A stretch of 64,000 bases of DNA from Billgrantia ethanolica (GCF_021404305.1 NZ_JABFTX010000002.1:1-64000); one strand, 5' to 3'; positions 23,502 through 36,837 are shown, numbered from the stretch's first letter. A program made the numbers and translations. The notes: generated by a model not told the origin, from the sequence alone.

Positions 23502-24203
23502 ATGGGTCAGAAAGTCAATCCGACAGGTATTCGGCTGGGTATCGTCAAGGACCACACCTCGGTGTGGTATGCCGAGCGCGGTGCTTATGCCGACAAGCTG
23601 AACAACGACCTCGAAGTGCGTCGCTTCCTCGAGGAGCGTCTGAAGAACGCTTCCGTGAGCAAGATCACTATCGAGCGTCCGGCCAACAATGCCCGTATCA
23701 CCATTCACACTGCCCGTCCGGGCATCGTGATTGGCAAGAAGGGTGAGGACGTCGACAAGCTGCGTCGCGACGTCACCGCGATGATGGGCGTGCCCGTGCA
23801 CGTCAACATCGAAGAGGTCCGCAAGCCGGAGCTGGACGCCAAGCTCGTCGCGCAGAACATCGCCGGCCAGCTCGAGCGTCGCGTCATGTTCCGTCGCGCC
23901 ATGAAGCGTTCCGTACAGAACGCCATGCGCCTGGGTGCGGGTGGTATCAAGGTGATGCTGTCAGGTCGCCTGGGTGGTGCCGAGATCGCGCGTACCGAGT
24001 GGTACCGCGAAGGTCGCGTACCGCTTCACACCCTGCGTGCGGACATCGATTACGCCACCTACGAAGCAAAAACCACCTACGGCATCATCGGTGTCAAGGT
24101 TTGGGTCTTCAAGGGTGAAATCCTCGGGGGCATCGAAGAGGTCCGCGCCAAGGCCAAGCAACAGCCGCAGGCCGCGCCCTCCAAGAAGAAAGGTTCCAGG
24201 TAA
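23502..24203 (+). CDS. rpsC: 30S ribosomal protein S3
   Basis: Forms the mRNA entry tunnel with S4 and S5 and contributes helicase activity. The 233 residues begin [14 protein letters not shown]. The KH-domain loop VIGKKGEDV (about 76-84) and the C-terminal domain with [18 protein letters not shown] are present. ATG 23502 after TAGGAG; the frame is open upstream in rplV but this is the family start. Confidence 0.97.
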   Translation: MGQKVNPTGIRLGIVKDHTSVWYAERGAYADKLNNDLEVRRFLEERLKNASVSKITIERPANNARITIHTARPGIVIGKKGEDVDKLRRDVTAMMGVPVHVNIEEVRKPELDAKLVAQNIAGQLERRVMFRRAMKRSVQNAMRLGAGGIKVMLSGRLGGAEIARTEWYREGRVPLHTLRADIDYATYEAKTTYGIIGVKVWVFKGEILGGIEEVRAKAKQQPQAAPSKKKGSR

Positions 24204-24218
24204 GGGGAGAGCGAATCG

Positions 24219-24632
24219 ATGTTACAGCCCAAGCGCATGAAATTCCGCAAGATGATGAAAGGCCGCAACCGTGGCCTGGCGCATCGCGGAAGCAAGATCA
24301 GCTTCGGGGAATACGGCCTGAAGGCAACCGGTCGCGGCCGCATCACGGCGCGCCAGATCGAAGCCGGCCGTCGTGCGATCACCCGTCACGTCAAGCGTGG
24401 CGGCAAGATCTGGATCCGCGTCTTCCCTGACAAGCCGATTTCCAAGAAGCCACTCGAAGTCCGTATGGGTAAGGGTAAGGGCTCCGTCGAGTACTGGGTC
24501 GCACAGATCCAGCCGGGTCGGGTCCTGTATGAAATCGAAGGCGTGTCCGAGGAGCTGGCCCGCGAGGCCTTCACCCTGGCCGCTCAGAAGATGCCCGTGT
24601 CCACCACCTTTGTGAAACGGACGGTGATGTGA
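24219..24632 (+). CDS. rplP: 50S ribosomal protein L16
   Basis: Late-assembly protein that positions the A-site tRNA elbow. The 137 residues begin [19 protein letters not shown]. The segment around residue 81 ([13 protein letters not shown]), hydroxylated in E. coli by RoxA/YcfD, is conserved. The stop overlaps the rpmC start codon (ATGTGATGA context). Confidence 0.97.
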   Translation: MLQPKRMKFRKMMKGRNRGLAHRGSKISFGEYGLKATGRGRITARQIEAGRRAITRHVKRGGKIWIRVFPDKPISKKPLEVRMGKGKGSVEYWVAQIQPGRVLYEIEGVSEELAREAFTLAAQKMPVSTTFVKRTVM

Positions 24633-24823
24633 TGAAAGCCCAGGAAATTCGTGAAAAGTCAGTCGAGCAGCTCCAGGAGCAGCTCTTCGAACTCCTCCGC
24701 GAGCAGTTCAACCTGCGCATGCAGAAGGCCACCGGCCAGCTCAGCCAGACTCATCTGCTCAAGCAGGTTCGTCGGGACATCGCCCGGGTGAAGACTGTGC
24801 TCAACGAGAAGGCAGGTGACTGA
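24632..24823 (+). CDS. rpmC: 50S ribosomal protein L29
   Basis: Small two-helix protein near the tunnel exit beside L23. The 63 residues start [18 protein letters not shown]. Two adjacent starts exist, GTG 24629 and ATG 24632. I take ATG, which overlaps the last base of the rplP stop and gives the exact E. coli length. It is followed by rpsQ after one base. Confidence 0.95.
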   Translation: MKAQEIREKSVEQLQEQLFELLREQFNLRMQKATGQLSQTHLLKQVRRDIARVKTVLNEKAGD

Positions 24824-24824
24824 G

Positions 24825-25085
24825 ATGGCCGAAGAAAAGAAAGCCCGTACGCTCACCGGCAAGGTGGTGAGCGACAAGATGGACAAGTCCATCGTCGTCA
24901 TGATCGAGCGCCGCGAGCGGCATCCGATCTATGGCAAGTACGTCAAGCGCTCCACCAAGCTGCACGCCCATGACGAGGCGAACCAGGCCAAGGCCGGTGA
25001 TACGGTATCCATCCAGGAATGCCGTCCGCTGTCCAAGAAGAAGGCCTGGACGCTGGTCGAGGTGATCGAGCAGGCCAGGGGCTGA
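24825..25085 (+). CDS. rpsQ: 30S ribosomal protein S17
   Basis: Primary 16S-binding protein of the OB fold. The 86 residues start [21 protein letters not shown], with [13 protein letters not shown] in the middle and the conserved [17 protein letters not shown] 24825 is preferred over an in-frame start at 24816, which overlaps rpmC. Last gene of the S10 operon; 39 bases separate it from rplN. Confidence 0.96.
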   Translation: MAEEKKARTLTGKVVSDKMDKSIVVMIERRERHPIYGKYVKRSTKLHAHDEANQAKAGDTVSIQECRPLSKKKAWTLVEVIEQARG

Positions 25086-25124
25086 GCTCGGCGAGAGCAG
25101 TCAGATTAGGTTTGGAGAAAACCG

Positions 25125-25496
25125 ATGATTCAGACTCAGACAATGCTGGATGTCGCCGACAACAGCGGAGCGCGCCGGGTGCAGTGCATCAAGGTGCTGG
25201 GCGGTTCGCACCGCCGCTACGCGCGGGTCGGTGACATCATCAAGGTCACGGTGAAGGAAGCCATTCCGCGTGGCAAGGTCAAGAAAGGCCAGGTCCTCAA
25301 GGCGGTGGTGGTTCGCACCCGCAGCGGTGTTCGTCGTTCCGACGGCTCGCTGATCCGCTTCGATGGAAATGCGGCAGTTCTGTTGAACAACACCAACGAA
25401 CAGCCGATCGGCACCCGTATCTTCGGGCCGGTGACTCGTGAGCTTCGTACCGAGAAGTTCATGAAGATCATTTCCCTGGCGCCTGAAGTGCTGTAA
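25125..25496 (+). CDS. rplN: 50S ribosomal protein L14
   Basis: Interface protein forming bridge B8 with 16S rRNA and the binding site of RsfS. The 123 residues equal the E. coli length, beginning [18 protein letters not shown] and ending SLAPEVL. First gene of the spc set. The 39-base gap from rpsQ shows no clear promoter, so read-through from the S10 operon is likely. Confidence 0.98.
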   Translation: MIQTQTMLDVADNSGARRVQCIKVLGGSHRRYARVGDIIKVTVKEAIPRGKVKKGQVLKAVVVRTRSGVRRSDGSLIRFDGNAAVLLNNTNEQPIGTRIFGPVTRELRTEKFMKIISLAPEVL

Positions 25497-25510
25497 GGAG
25501 CGAAGCGGAC

Positions 25511-25828
25511 ATGCAAAAGATCAAACGTGACGATGAAGTGATCGTCATCGCCGGCAAGGACAAGGGCAAGCGCGGCACCGTCAAGCGCGTCCTCAAGGAC
25601 GAACGCTTCGTCGTGTCCGGTGTGAACATGATCAAGCGTCACACCAAGCCCAATCCTATGGCGGGCAATCAGGGCGGTATCGTCGAGCGCGAGGCTCCGA
25701 TTCACGCGTCCAACGTGGCGATCTTCAACTCGGAGACCGGTAAGGCGGATCGCGTCGGCTTCCAGGTTAAGGAAGACGGTACCAAGGTACGTATCTACAA
25801 GTCGACGCAGACGCAGATCGACGCCTAA
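25511..25828 (+). CDS. rplX: 50S ribosomal protein L24
   Basis: Assembly-initiator protein at the tunnel exit with a KOW motif ([19 protein letters not shown], about 11-29). The 105 residues compare with 104 in E. coli. Start AAGGAG-spaced ATG 25511, 14 bases after rplN. Confidence 0.97.
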   Translation: MQKIKRDDEVIVIAGKDKGKRGTVKRVLKDERFVVSGVNMIKRHTKPNPMAGNQGGIVEREAPIHASNVAIFNSETGKADRVGFQVKEDGTKVRIYKSTQTQIDA

Positions 25829-25846
25829 CGCGAGTCGGGTAGCAAA

Positions 25847-26386
25847 ATGGCGAACTTGAAAGAACGTTATCAGAACGAGGTGGTGGCTCAGCTCAAAGAG
25901 CAGTTCAGCTACGCCAACGTGATGCAGGTGCCGCGGATCACCAAGGTGACCCTCAACATGGGCATCGGTGACGCGACCAGCGACAAGAAGCTGATCGAGA
26001 ATGCCATCGGCGACCTGGAGAAGCTCTCCGGTCAAAAGCCGCTGGTGACCAAGGCACGCAAGTCCATCGCGGGCTTCAAGGTGCGCGAAGGTTGGCCGAT
26101 CGGCATCAAGGTGACCCTGCGCTCCGAGCGCATGTGGGAATTCCTCGATCGTCTGGTCAACATCGCGATCCCCCGCGTACGTGACTTCCGTGGTCTCAAC
26201 CCGAAGTCCTTCGACGGTCGCGGCAACTACTCCATGGGTGTGCGTGAGCAGATCATCTTCCCGGAGATCGAATATGATAAGATCGACCGGATTCGTGGTC
26301 TGGATGTCACCATCACCACTACTGCCAACACCGACGAGGAAGGTCGTGCGCTGCTGAGCGCGCTGAACTTCCCGTTCAAGAAATAA
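25847..26386 (+). CDS. rplE: 50S ribosomal protein L5
   Basis: Binds 5S rRNA in the central protuberance and bridges to S13. The 179 residues equal the E. coli length. Conserved stretches include [22 protein letters not shown] and [15 protein letters not shown]. The gap to rpsN is 10 bases. Confidence 0.98.
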   Translation: MANLKERYQNEVVAQLKEQFSYANVMQVPRITKVTLNMGIGDATSDKKLIENAIGDLEKLSGQKPLVTKARKSIAGFKVREGWPIGIKVTLRSERMWEFLDRLVNIAIPRVRDFRGLNPKSFDGRGNYSMGVREQIIFPEIEYDKIDRIRGLDVTITTTANTDEEGRALLSALNFPFKK

Positions 26387-26396
26387 GGGTGGGATC

Positions 26397-26702
26397 ATGG
26401 CAAAGAAGAGCATGATTGAACGCGAGCTCAAGCGCACCAAGCTGGTCGAGAAGTATGCGGCCCGCCGTGCCGAGCTCAAGGCGATCATCCAGAGCGTGAA
26501 TTCTTCCGACGAAGAGCGCTTCGAGGCGACGCTGAAGCTGCAGCAGTTGCCGCGCGACTCCAGCCCGGTGCGTCAGCGTAACCGCTGCCGTATCACTGGT
26601 CGCCCGCACGGCTACTACAACAAGTTCGGCCTCGGCCGTAACAAGCTGCGTGAAGCCGCCATGCGTGGCGAGGTCCCTGGACTGAAGAAGTCCAGCTGGT
26701 AA
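26397..26702 (+). CDS. rpsN: 30S ribosomal protein S14 (zinc-independent form)
   Basis: Head protein beside S3 and S10. The 101 residues are the long form without the CXXC-X12-CXXC zinc motif; only [12 protein letters not shown] retains a cysteine. It ends [17 protein letters not shown]. The long, zinc-independent form is the usual one in enterobacteria and relatives. Confidence 0.97.
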   Translation: MAKKSMIERELKRTKLVEKYAARRAELKAIIQSVNSSDEERFEATLKLQQLPRDSSPVRQRNRCRITGRPHGYYNKFGLGRNKLREAAMRGEVPGLKKSSW

Positions 26703-26734
26703 GCCGCCACGGAAACATCAGGAGCGCAACGTAA

Positions 26735-27127
26735 ATGAGCATGCAAGATACTCTGGCGGATATGTTCACCCGTATCCGCAATGCGCAGATGGCCACCAAG
26801 GAGACGGTCACCATGCCGTCCTCCAAGCTCAAGGTCGAGGTGGCCCGCGTATTGAAGGAAGAGGGTTACATCAACGACTTCGCGGTCGCTGAAGGTACCA
26901 AGCCCGAGCTGACCGTGACCCTCAAGTATTTCGAGGGCAAGCCGGTCATCGAGCACCTGCAGCGGGTGTCCAAGCCGTCCCTGCGCCAGTACAAGGGCAA
27001 GAGTGAACTGCCCAAAGTGGCGGATGGCATGGGTGTGGCGATCGTCACCACCTCCAAGGGCGTGATGACCGACCGTGCCGCTCGTCAGGCGGGCGTCGGT
27101 GGCGAAGTCATCTGCACCGTATTCTAG
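26735..27127 (+). CDS. rpsH: 30S ribosomal protein S8
   Basis: Central 16S-binding protein. In E. coli it represses the spc operon by binding the mRNA at the rplE start. The 130 residues equal the E. coli length and show [12 protein letters not shown] and, at the C-terminus, [22 protein letters not shown] Shine-Dalgarno 12 bases before ATG. Confidence 0.97.
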   Translation: MSMQDTLADMFTRIRNAQMATKETVTMPSSKLKVEVARVLKEEGYINDFAVAEGTKPELTVTLKYFEGKPVIEHLQRVSKPSLRQYKGKSELPKVADGMGVAIVTTSKGVMTDRAARQAGVGGEVICTVF

Positions 27128-27136
27128 GAGTCTGGA

Positions 27137-27667
27137 ATGTCCCGCGTAGCCAAATATCCGGTTAAAGTGCCCGCCGGCGTCGACGTCAAACTCGACGGCG
27201 ACCAGCTGACCGCCAAGGGCGGTCAGGGCACGCTGTCGCTGACCGTTCACCCGGACGTGGTCATCGCTCAGGAAGAGGGTCAGCTGACCTTCAAACCGAG
27301 CGAGAGCGCCAAGTCCTGGGCCATGGTCGGTACCACACGAGCTCTGGTCCAGAACCTGGTCACCGGCGTCTCTGAGGGCTTTACCAAGACCCTCGAAATC
27401 GTTGGCGTCGGCTATCGTGCCCAGGCAAGTGGCCAGACGCTGAATCTGTCACTGGGCTTCTCTCACCCGGTCGAGTACTCCCTGCCCAAGGGTGTTACGG
27501 CGGAAACGCCGAAGAACACCGTGATCGTGCTGAAAAGCGCGGACAAGCAGATGCTCGGTCAGGTGGCTGCGGAGATCCGCGCCTTCCGTCCGCCCGAGCC
27601 GTACAAGGGCAAGGGTGTGCGCTACGCCGACGAGCAGGTGCGTCGCAAAGAAGCCAAGAAGAAGTAA
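27137..27667 (+). CDS. rplF: 50S ribosomal protein L6
   Basis: Two-domain protein near the sarcin-ricin loop. The 176 residues start [16 protein letters not shown]. The second domain carries LGFSHPVEY and the conserved [20 protein letters not shown]. Nine bases follow rpsH and nine precede rplR. Confidence 0.98.
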   Translation: MSRVAKYPVKVPAGVDVKLDGDQLTAKGGQGTLSLTVHPDVVIAQEEGQLTFKPSESAKSWAMVGTTRALVQNLVTGVSEGFTKTLEIVGVGYRAQASGQTLNLSLGFSHPVEYSLPKGVTAETPKNTVIVLKSADKQMLGQVAAEIRAFRPPEPYKGKGVRYADEQVRRKEAKKK

Positions 27668-27676
27668 GGCAGGGTT

Positions 27677-28027
27677 ATGAACGCGAAGAAAGAATCTCGT
27701 CTCCGTCGTGCCCGCCGCGCTCGTGCCAAGATGCGCGAGCTGGGCGTGTATCGCCTGTGCGTCAACCGTACCCCGCGTCACATCTACGCGCAGATCATCT
27801 CGCCGGATGGTGGCAAGGTGCTGGCCAGCGCTTCCACGCTGGACAAGGACCTGCGTGCGGGTGCGACCGGCAATGCCGACGCCGCCGCCAAGGTGGGTGC
27901 GCTGATTGCCGAACGCGCCAAGCAGGCTGGCATCACCCAGGTGGCCTTCGATCGTGCCGGTTACAAGTACCACGGCCGCGTCAAGGCCCTGGCCGACGCC
28001 GCACGTGAAGGCGGCCTGGAATTCTAA
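27677..28027 (+). CDS. rplR: 50S ribosomal protein L18
   Basis: 5S rRNA-binding protein of the central protuberance. The 116 residues have the basic N-terminus [16 protein letters not shown] and the C-terminal [23 protein letters not shown] block. Weak GCAGGG Shine-Dalgarno before ATG 27677; close coupling in the spc operon supports the start. Confidence 0.97.
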   Translation: MNAKKESRLRRARRARAKMRELGVYRLCVNRTPRHIYAQIISPDGGKVLASASTLDKDLRAGATGNADAAAKVGALIAERAKQAGITQVAFDRAGYKYHGRVKALADAAREGGLEF

Positions 28028-28038
28028 AGGGTTTTACG

Positions 28039-28539
28039 ATGGCGAAGAACGAACAGAACACCGGCGACCTGCAGGAAAAGCTCGTGCAGGTCAACCGTGT
28101 CGCCAAGGTGGTCAAGGGTGGTCGTATTTTCGGCTTCACCGCGCTGACCGTCGTTGGCGACGGCAATGGTCGTGTCGGCTTCGGTCGTGGCAAGGCGCGT
28201 GAAGTGCCGGTCGCGATCCAGAAGGCCATGGACCAGGCGCGCCGTAACATGGTCAAGGTGAGCCTCAAGGGCCACACCCTGCAGTACCCGGTCAAGGCGC
28301 GTCACGGCGCCTCCAAGGTGTACATGCAGCCGGCCTCCGAAGGTACCGGGATCATCGCCGGCGGCGCCATGCGCTCCGTGCTCGAGCTGGCCGGCGTCCA
28401 TGACGTCCTGGCCAAGTGCTACGGCTCCACCAATCCGGTCAACGTGGTGCGCGCAACCGTCAAGGGTCTCGCCTCCATGCAGTCGCCGGAAGACATCGCC
28501 GCCAAGCGCGGTCTGTCTGTCGAAGCGATCACGGGGTAA
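28039..28539 (+). CDS. rpsE: 30S ribosomal protein S5
   Basis: mRNA-entry and fidelity protein beside S4. The 166 residues show the N-terminal dsRNA-binding fold ([34 protein letters not shown]) and the C-terminal S5 fold with [19 protein letters not shown]. The spectinomycin loop around residue 20-30 looks intact. Confidence 0.97.
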   Translation: MAKNEQNTGDLQEKLVQVNRVAKVVKGGRIFGFTALTVVGDGNGRVGFGRGKAREVPVAIQKAMDQARRNMVKVSLKGHTLQYPVKARHGASKVYMQPASEGTGIIAGGAMRSVLELAGVHDVLAKCYGSTNPVNVVRATVKGLASMQSPEDIAAKRGLSVEAITG

Positions 28540-28544
28540 CTACC

Positions 28545-28727
28545 ATGGCAGCCACACTCAAGGTAACCCAGATCCGTAGCACCATCGGCACGCTGCCCAA
28601 GCACAAGGCCACCATGAAGGGCCTGGGTCTGCGCCGCATCGGTCATACGGTCGAGCTGGAAGACACCCCTGCCGTGCGCGGCATGATCCACAAGGTCAAC
28701 TACCTTGTGCGGGTAGAGGGAGAGTAA
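28545..28727 (+). CDS. rpmD: 50S ribosomal protein L30
   Basis: Small protein bound to 23S domain II. The 60 residues start [14 protein letters not shown] and contain [19 protein letters not shown] 28545 lies five bases after the rpsE stop and is chosen over a far-upstream in-frame start inside rpsE. Confidence 0.96.
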   Translation: MAATLKVTQIRSTIGTLPKHKATMKGLGLRRIGHTVELEDTPAVRGMIHKVNYLVRVEGE

Positions 28728-28730
28728 TCC

Positions 28731-29165
28731 ATGAAACTCAACACGCTGAGCCCGGCACCGGGCTCCAAGCCCGCCGAGAAGCGCGTCGGCCGTGGTATCG
28801 GTTCCGGTCTGGGCAAGACCGGCGGCCGTGGCCACAAGGGTCAGAAGTCGCGCAGCGGCGGCACCGTGAAGCCCGGTTTCGAGGGCGGTCAGATGCCGTT
28901 GCAGCGGCGCCTGCCCAAGTTCGGCTTCACTTCCATGAAGTCGCTGGTCTCCGAAGAGGTGCGCCTGAGCGAGCTGGCCAAGGTCGAGGGTGATGAAGTC
29001 ACTCTGGAGACCCTGAAGCAGGCCAACGTGCTCAAGGACGCGACTCTGCACGCGAAGATCATTCTTTCCGGCGACGTCAACAAGGCGGTCACGGTTCGCG
29101 GCGTCAAGGTCACCAAGGGTGCCCGTGCCGCGATCGAAGCTGCCGGCGGCAAGGTAGAGGACTAA
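28731..29165 (+). CDS. rplO: 50S ribosomal protein L15
   Basis: Late-assembly protein threading the 50S core. The 144 residues equal the E. coli length. The Gly/Arg-rich [19 protein letters not shown] (about 22-40) is the usual extended rRNA-binding tail. Its stop is directly followed by the secY ATG. Confidence 0.97.
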   Translation: MKLNTLSPAPGSKPAEKRVGRGIGSGLGKTGGRGHKGQKSRSGGTVKPGFEGGQMPLQRRLPKFGFTSMKSLVSEEVRLSELAKVEGDEVTLETLKQANVLKDATLHAKIILSGDVNKAVTVRGVKVTKGARAAIEAAGGKVED

Positions 29166-30497
29166 ATGGCCAAGTCAGGAAACATGCCGGCGATGGGCAG
29201 CGGTCTGAGTGAACTGTGGGCGCGTCTGCGCTTCGTGCTCCTCGCCATCGTGGTGTACCGTATCGGTGCCCATATTCCCGTTCCCGGTATCAATCCTGAC
29301 CAGCTTGCTGCCTTGTTCAGGGAGCAGCAGGGCACCATCCTGGGCATGTTCAACATGTTCTCGGGTGGTGCCCTGGAGCGCATGAGTATCATGGCGCTGG
29401 GTATCATGCCCTACATCTCCGCGTCGATCATCATGCAGCTGCTGACCGCCGTCTCGCCCCACCTCGAGCAGTTGAAGAAGGAGGGCGAGGCCGGTCGCCG
29501 CAAGATCAGCCAGTACACCCGCTACGGTACCGTGCTGCTGGCCTTCGTCCAGGCCACCGGCATGTCGGTGGGTCTGGCCAGCCAGGGCATCGCCTACAGC
29601 GCTGACTTCAGCTTCTATTTCACTGCCATCGTCACCTTCGTGTCGGGTGCAGTGTTCCTGATGTGGCTGGGCGAGCAGATCACCGAGAAGGGTATCGGCA
29701 ACGGTATTTCGCTGCTGATCTTTGCCGGTATCGTCGCTGGCTTGCCGGGTGCGGTGGGGCAGGCGTTCGAGCTGGCCCGCAACGAAGGCGCGTGGAACGT
29801 GCTGCCGCTGCTGGCTCTCTCCGTGCTGGGCGTGGCGACCGTGGCTTTCGTGGTCTTCATCGAGCGCGGCCAGCGCCGTATCACGGTGAACTATCCGCGG
29901 CGTCAGGTCGGCAACAAGATGTATGCCGGGCAGAGCAGTTATCTGCCGCTGAAGGTGAACATGGCGGGCGTGATTCCGCCGATCTTCGCTTCCAGTATCC
30001 TGCTGTTCCCTGCCTCCATCGGCCAGTGGGTCGGGGCGGGCGACGGCATGGAGTGGTTGCAGCGTGCCTCCCAGGCCCTGGGCCCGGGACAGCCGCTGTA
30101 CATCTTGCTTTTCGGCGCGGCGGTGATATTCTTCTGCTTCTTTTACACAGCACTGGTCTTCAATCCCAAGGATGTCGCTGACAACCTCAAGAAGTCAGGG
30201 GCCTTCCTCCCGGGGATTCGTCCTGGTGAGCAGACCGCTCGCTATGTCGACAAGGTCATGACCCGTCTGACCCTGTGCGGCGCCCTGTACATCACTGCGG
30301 TTTCCCTGATGCCCCAGTTCCTGATCGTGGCGTGGAACGTGCCGTTCTTCTTTGGCGGTACCGCACTGCTGATCATCGTGGTGGTCATCATGGACTTCAT
30401 GGCCCAGGTGCAGTCGCATCTCATGTCGCACCAGTACGAGTCGGTGATGAAGAAGTCCAACCTGAAAGGCTATGGCAGCGGCGGCATCATGCGCTGA
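29166..30497 (+). CDS. secY: preprotein translocase subunit SecY
   Basis: Pore of the SecYEG channel for secreted and membrane proteins; partner of SecE encoded at 3412. The 443 residues equal the E. coli length. Ten hydrophobic helices can be followed, with the plug/helix 2 region [19 protein letters not shown] and the cytoplasmic loop [15 protein letters not shown] that binds SecA and ribosomes. The start abuts the rplO stop with no gap, indicating tight coupling. Confidence 0.98.
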   Translation: MAKSGNMPAMGSGLSELWARLRFVLLAIVVYRIGAHIPVPGINPDQLAALFREQQGTILGMFNMFSGGALERMSIMALGIMPYISASIIMQLLTAVSPHLEQLKKEGEAGRRKISQYTRYGTVLLAFVQATGMSVGLASQGIAYSADFSFYFTAIVTFVSGAVFLMWLGEQITEKGIGNGISLLIFAGIVAGLPGAVGQAFELARNEGAWNVLPLLALSVLGVATVAFVVFIERGQRRITVNYPRRQVGNKMYAGQSSYLPLKVNMAGVIPPIFASSILLFPASIGQWVGAGDGMEWLQRASQALGPGQPLYILLFGAAVIFFCFFYTALVFNPKDVADNLKKSGAFLPGIRPGEQTARYVDKVMTRLTLCGALYITAVSLMPQFLIVAWNVPFFFGGTALLIIVVVIMDFMAQVQSHLMSHQYESVMKKSNLKGYGSGGIMR

Positions 30498-30547
30498 ATG
30501 GCGCTGCCGGTGACAAGGCGCGCCGCGCCGATTTTGGAGAAGGAACG

Positions 30548-30661
30548 ATGAAAGTTCGAGCTTCCGTCAAGAAGATGTGCCGTAACTGCAAGATCATTCG
30601 GCGCAATGGCGCGGTTCGCGTCATCTGCATCGAGCCGCGGCACAAGCAGCGCCAGGGTTGA
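30548..30661 (+). CDS. rpmJ: 50S ribosomal protein L36 (zinc-binding form)
   Basis: The smallest ribosomal protein, bound to 23S rRNA. The 37 residues start [15 protein letters not shown] and retain the zinc ligands Cys11, Cys14, Cys27 and His32/33, so this is the C+ form that needs zinc. GGAGAAGG Shine-Dalgarno before ATG 30548. It ends the spc operon, 122 bases before rpsM. Confidence 0.96.
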   Translation: MKVRASVKKMCRNCKIIRRNGAVRVICIEPRHKQRQG

Positions 30662-30689
30662 TTCTGGCGTTTGTGAATAAGTGGTGCCG

Positions 30690-30726
30690 GCATACCCCTT
30701 GCCCTGAGGAGGGTAAAGGGGTATGC
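30690..30726 (+). terminator. strong hairpin between the spc and alpha operons
   Basis: GCATACCCCTT-g-CCC / tgagga / GGG-ta-AAGGGGTATGC, a stem of about 14 pairs followed by tgttgcgccttttg rather than an immediate T run. It may be a partial terminator/attenuator or part of an S4-responsive leader before rpsM; the sequence alone does not decide. Confidence 0.6.
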
Positions 30727-30783
30727 TGTTGCGCCTTTTGTAGTAACTAATCGAGCAAGCCGCTCAAATTTCGGAGAAAGCTG

Positions 30784-31140
30784 ATGGCCCGTATTGCAGG
30801 CGTCAATATCCCGGACAACAAGCATGCGGCGATCTCGCTGACCTATATCTTCGGGATTGGCCGCACGCGTGCACAGGAAATCTGTGCCGCTACCGGCATC
30901 GCGCCGACCACCAAGATTCAGGAGCTCTCCTCTGAGGAGGTTGATGCCCTGCGTGCCGAGGTTGGCAAGTACACCGTGGAAGGCGACCTTCGTCGTGATG
31001 TGACGCTGAACATCAAGCGTCTCATGGACCTGGGTTGCTATCGTGGTCTGCGTCATCGTCGTAGTCTTCCGCTGCGTGGTCAGCGGACCAAGACTAACGC
31101 GCGTACCCGTAAGGGCCCGCGTAAGCCGATCCGCAAGTAA
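30784..31140 (+). CDS. rpsM: 30S ribosomal protein S13
   Basis: Head protein contacting P-site tRNA and L5. The 118 residues start [19 protein letters not shown], include the helix-two-turn-helix [16 protein letters not shown], and end in the basic tRNA-contacting tail KGPRKPIRK. First gene of the alpha operon; in E. coli S4 represses at this start. CGGAGAAAG Shine-Dalgarno. Confidence 0.98.
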   Translation: MARIAGVNIPDNKHAAISLTYIFGIGRTRAQEICAATGIAPTTKIQELSSEEVDALRAEVGKYTVEGDLRRDVTLNIKRLMDLGCYRGLRHRRSLPLRGQRTKTNARTRKGPRKPIRK

Positions 31141-31179
31141 CACGCACGTTCTGGCGTAAAGACAGGAATAGACATCAAC

Positions 31180-31566
31180 ATGGCTAACCCGCGTAGCAAC
31201 CGTAAAAAGGTTAAAAAGCAGGTAGTGGACGCCGTTGCGCACATCCACGCCTCTTTTAACAACACGATCGTGACGATCACAGACCGCCAGGGCAATGCTC
31301 TCTCCTGGGCAACTGCCGGTGGTTCGGGTTTTCGTGGTTCTCGCAAGAGCACCCCGTTCGCTGCTCAAGTGGCAAGCGAACGTGCAGCGACCGCTGCAGC
31401 CGAGTATGGTGTGAAAAACGTCGACGTGCTGGTCAAGGGCCCCGGTCCTGGCCGTGAATCCGCCGTGCGCGCCCTGAGCGCCGCTGGCTTCCGCGTGCAG
31501 AGCATCACTGACGCGACGCCCATTCCCCACAATGGCTGCCGTCCGCCGAAGAAACGCCGCGTTTAA
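31180..31566 (+). CDS. rpsK: 30S ribosomal protein S11
   Basis: Platform protein near the Shine-Dalgarno helix. The 128 residues contain [33 protein letters not shown] and the C-terminal [18 protein letters not shown]. In E. coli the asparagine in this tail is converted to isoaspartate; the NG pair is present here. It is 39 bases after rpsM and 12 before rpsD. Confidence 0.98.
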   Translation: MANPRSNRKKVKKQVVDAVAHIHASFNNTIVTITDRQGNALSWATAGGSGFRGSRKSTPFAAQVASERAATAAAEYGVKNVDVLVKGPGPGRESAVRALSAAGFRVQSITDATPIPHNGCRPPKKRRV

Positions 31567-31578
31567 GGAGACAGATTC

Positions 31579-32199
31579 ATGGCTCGTTATATTGGACCGA
31601 AGTGCAAACTGTCTCGTCGTGAAGGCACCGACCTCTTCCTCAAGAGTGGTGTGACTCCCTTCGAGAAGAAGTGCAAATCCGAGCAGATTCCGGGTGTGCA
31701 CGGCCAGCGCCGTCAGCGTCTTTCCGACTACGGCTTGCAGCTTCGCGAGAAGCAGAAAGTGCGTCGTATCTACGGCGTACTCGAAAAGCAGTTCCGCAGC
31801 TACTACAAGGAGGCCGCCCGTCGCTCCGGCGCCACCGGCGAAGTCCTGCTGCAGCTGCTCGAATCCCGACTGGACAACGTCGTCTACCGCATGGGCTTCG
31901 GCTCCACTCGTTCCGAGGCACGCCAGCTGGTGAGCCACAAGGCGATCGCGGTCAACGGCCGCACCGTCAACGTGGCTTCCTATCAGGTCAAGCCCGGTGA
32001 CGTGGTTTCCGTTCGCGAGAAGGCGAAGAACCAGGCGCGCATCCAGAGTGCTCTCTCCATCGCTGCCAACCGTGGCGACGTCGCCTGGATCGAGGTCGAC
32101 GCGAAGAAGATGGAAGGCACCTTCAAGGCTATCCCGGAGCGCGGCGATCTGTCGGCCGACATCAACGAAAACCTGATCGTCGAGCTGTACTCGAAGTAA
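31579..32199 (+). CDS. rpsD: 30S ribosomal protein S4
   Basis: Primary 16S-binding protein that nucleates 30S body assembly. In E. coli it is also the translational repressor of the alpha operon. The 206 residues equal the E. coli length, with the S4 RNA-binding domain at about 96-156 ([20 protein letters not shown]). ATG 31579 follows AAGGAG. Confidence 0.98.
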   Translation: MARYIGPKCKLSRREGTDLFLKSGVTPFEKKCKSEQIPGVHGQRRQRLSDYGLQLREKQKVRRIYGVLEKQFRSYYKEAARRSGATGEVLLQLLESRLDNVVYRMGFGSTRSEARQLVSHKAIAVNGRTVNVASYQVKPGDVVSVREKAKNQARIQSALSIAANRGDVAWIEVDAKKMEGTFKAIPERGDLSADINENLIVELYSK

Positions 32200-32281
32200 G
32201 CGTCGCTGACCGCGTCGCGCCGGCCCTTCGGGGCCGGCAGCGAGTACCGAGTAACCGTTAGGCAGCCTCAAAGGTGTAGTT

Positions 32282-33280
32282 ATGCAGCGTTCAGTGACAG
32301 AGTTTCTCCGTCCGCGCGATATCAAGGTCGAAGAGATCAGCGCGCATCACGCGAAGATCGTGCTCGAGCCGTTCGAGCGTGGCTTTGGCCATACCCTGGG
32401 CAATGCGCTGCGTCGCATTCTGCTCTCGTCCATGCCCGGCTGTGCCGTGGTAGAAGTCGAGATTGCGGGTGTCGAGCATGAGTACAGCGCGATCGAGGGT
32501 GTTCAGGAAGACGTCATCGAGATTCTCCTGAACCTCAAGGACGTGGCCATCCGCATGCACAGTCGCGACGAGGCAGTGCTCTCGCTGAACAAGCAGGGCC
32601 CGGCCGTGGTGACCGCGGGCGACATCGTCCTCGATCACGACGTCGAGATCGTCAATCCGGAGCACGTCATCGCTCACGTCAACGAGGGTGCCGAGCTCAA
32701 GATGCAGCTCAAGATCGCTCGTGGTCGTGGCTATGAGCCGGCTGATGCTCGTGTCGGCGCCGACGATGAGTCGCGTGCCATCGGTCGCCTGCAGCTGGAT
32801 GCCACCTTCAGCCCCGTGCGTCGCGTCTCGTACGCCGTCGATGCCGCACGTGTCGAGCAGCGTACCGACCTGGACAAGCTGATCATCGACCTGGAAACCG
32901 ACGGCACCCTGGATCCGGAAGAGGCCATCCGTCGCAGCGCCACCATCCTGCAGGAGCAGCTGGCAGCGTTCGTCGACCTGGAAGCCGACAAGGAGCAGGA
33001 GATCGAGGAGGAAGAGGATCACGTCGATCCGATCCTGCTGCGCCCCGTAGACGATCTCGAGTTGACCGTCCGCAGTGCCAACTGCCTGAAGGCCGAGAAC
33101 ATCTACTATATCGGCGACTTGATTCAGCGCACCGAAGTCGAGCTGCTCAAGACGCCGAATCTCGGCAAGAAGTCTTTGAACGAAATCAAGGACGTGTTGG
33201 CTGCTCGCGGTCTTTCCCTCGGCATGCGGCTGGAGAACTGGCCGCCGGCGAGCCTGAAGGACGACAAGGCCTCTGCGTGA
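32282..33280 (+). CDS. rpoA: DNA-directed RNA polymerase subunit alpha
   Basis: Dimer that scaffolds core RNA polymerase assembly. The 332 residues start [19 protein letters not shown]. The N-terminal assembly domain carries [17 protein letters not shown] (about 37-53); the flexible linker is acidic ([13 protein letters not shown], about 239-251); the C-terminal domain binds UP elements and activators ([16 protein letters not shown] and [14 protein letters not shown]). ATG 32282 with a weak AAAGG upstream. The 82-base gap from rpsD contains a ggccggccc-type hairpin without a T run. Confidence 0.98.
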   Translation: MQRSVTEFLRPRDIKVEEISAHHAKIVLEPFERGFGHTLGNALRRILLSSMPGCAVVEVEIAGVEHEYSAIEGVQEDVIEILLNLKDVAIRMHSRDEAVLSLNKQGPAVVTAGDIVLDHDVEIVNPEHVIAHVNEGAELKMQLKIARGRGYEPADARVGADDESRAIGRLQLDATFSPVRRVSYAVDAARVEQRTDLDKLIIDLETDGTLDPEEAIRRSATILQEQLAAFVDLEADKEQEIEEEEDHVDPILLRPVDDLELTVRSANCLKAENIYYIGDLIQRTEVELLKTPNLGKKSLNEIKDVLAARGLSLGMRLENWPPASLKDDKASA

Positions 33281-33319
33281 GCGTCGACTCGAGTCCCAGT
33301 TTGGTAAGGAATTGCAACC

Positions 33320-33715
33320 ATGCGTCATCGTAAGAGTGGTCGTCACCTGAATCGCACCAGCTCGCATCGTCAGGCCATGTTCAAGAACATGAGCGTGTCG
33401 CTGATCGAGCACGAAGTGATCAAGACAACCCTGCCCAAGGCCAAGGAGCTGCGTCGCGTCATCGAGCCGCTGATCACCCTGGCCAAGCAGGACAGCGTCG
33501 CCAACCGTCGTCTGGCCTTCAGCCGTACCCGCTCCAAGGAGGCGGTCGGCAAGCTCTTCAACGAGCTGGGTCCGCGTTACGTCGAGCGTCCGGGCGGTTA
33601 CGTCCGTATTCTCAAGTGCGGTTTCCGCACCGGCGACAACGCCCCCATGGCCTTCGTCGAACTCGTTGACCGTCCGGTCGTCGAGGAGGTCGAGGAAGCC
33701 GCTACCGAGGAGTGA
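33320..33715 (+). CDS. rplQ: 50S ribosomal protein L17
   Basis: Tunnel-exit protein next to L22 and L32. The 131 residues start [24 protein letters not shown]. The C-terminal tail [12 protein letters not shown] is acidic and slightly longer than in E. coli (127), a common trend in halophile proteins. It ends the ribosomal super-cluster, and a bidirectional terminator follows. Confidence 0.98.
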   Translation: MRHRKSGRHLNRTSSHRQAMFKNMSVSLIEHEVIKTTLPKAKELRRVIEPLITLAKQDSVANRRLAFSRTRSKEAVGKLFNELGPRYVERPGGYVRILKCGFRTGDNAPMAFVELVDRPVVEEVEEAATEE

Positions 33716-33761
33716 TCCCCGGCGGCGGGCCTGGCCCGGCAATGCTGTAGCGCTAGCAACG

Positions 33762-33797
33762 AAAAACCCGGCTTCTCACGAAGCCGGGTTTTTTTTT
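33762..33797. terminator. bidirectional terminator between rplQ and uvrA
   Basis: AAAAACCCGGCTTC / tcac / GAAGCCGGGTTTTT, a perfect 14-pair stem with A run and T run on opposite sides, so it can stop both convergent transcripts. Confidence 0.95.
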
Positions 33798-33810
33798 GGC
33801 CGCAGCGGTG

Positions 33811-36672
<2,862 letters not shown>

Positions 36673-36752
36673 TCCCACCTCATGGCGCGCTGGCAAAACC
36701 TCGATTATACGCCTGCGACGCAATACGCGCCAAAGCGCCGCTGGTCGGAACG

Positions 36753-36781
36753 TTTCCTGTGCGGGCCGGAATCGTTAGAAT
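36753..36781 (+). promoter_or_regulatory. candidate promoter of the MFS-ssb direction
   Basis: TTTCCT (36753-36758) and TAGAAT (36776-36781) with a 17-base spacer, 57 bases before the MFS start. On the opposite strand a TATAAT (36709-36704) probably serves uvrA. Confidence 0.5.
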
Positions 36782-36837
36782 AGTCGGTTCATCTTGAGGG
36801 CCTCGGCCCGCCTACCCATGGAATCGTCTGACTCCCT

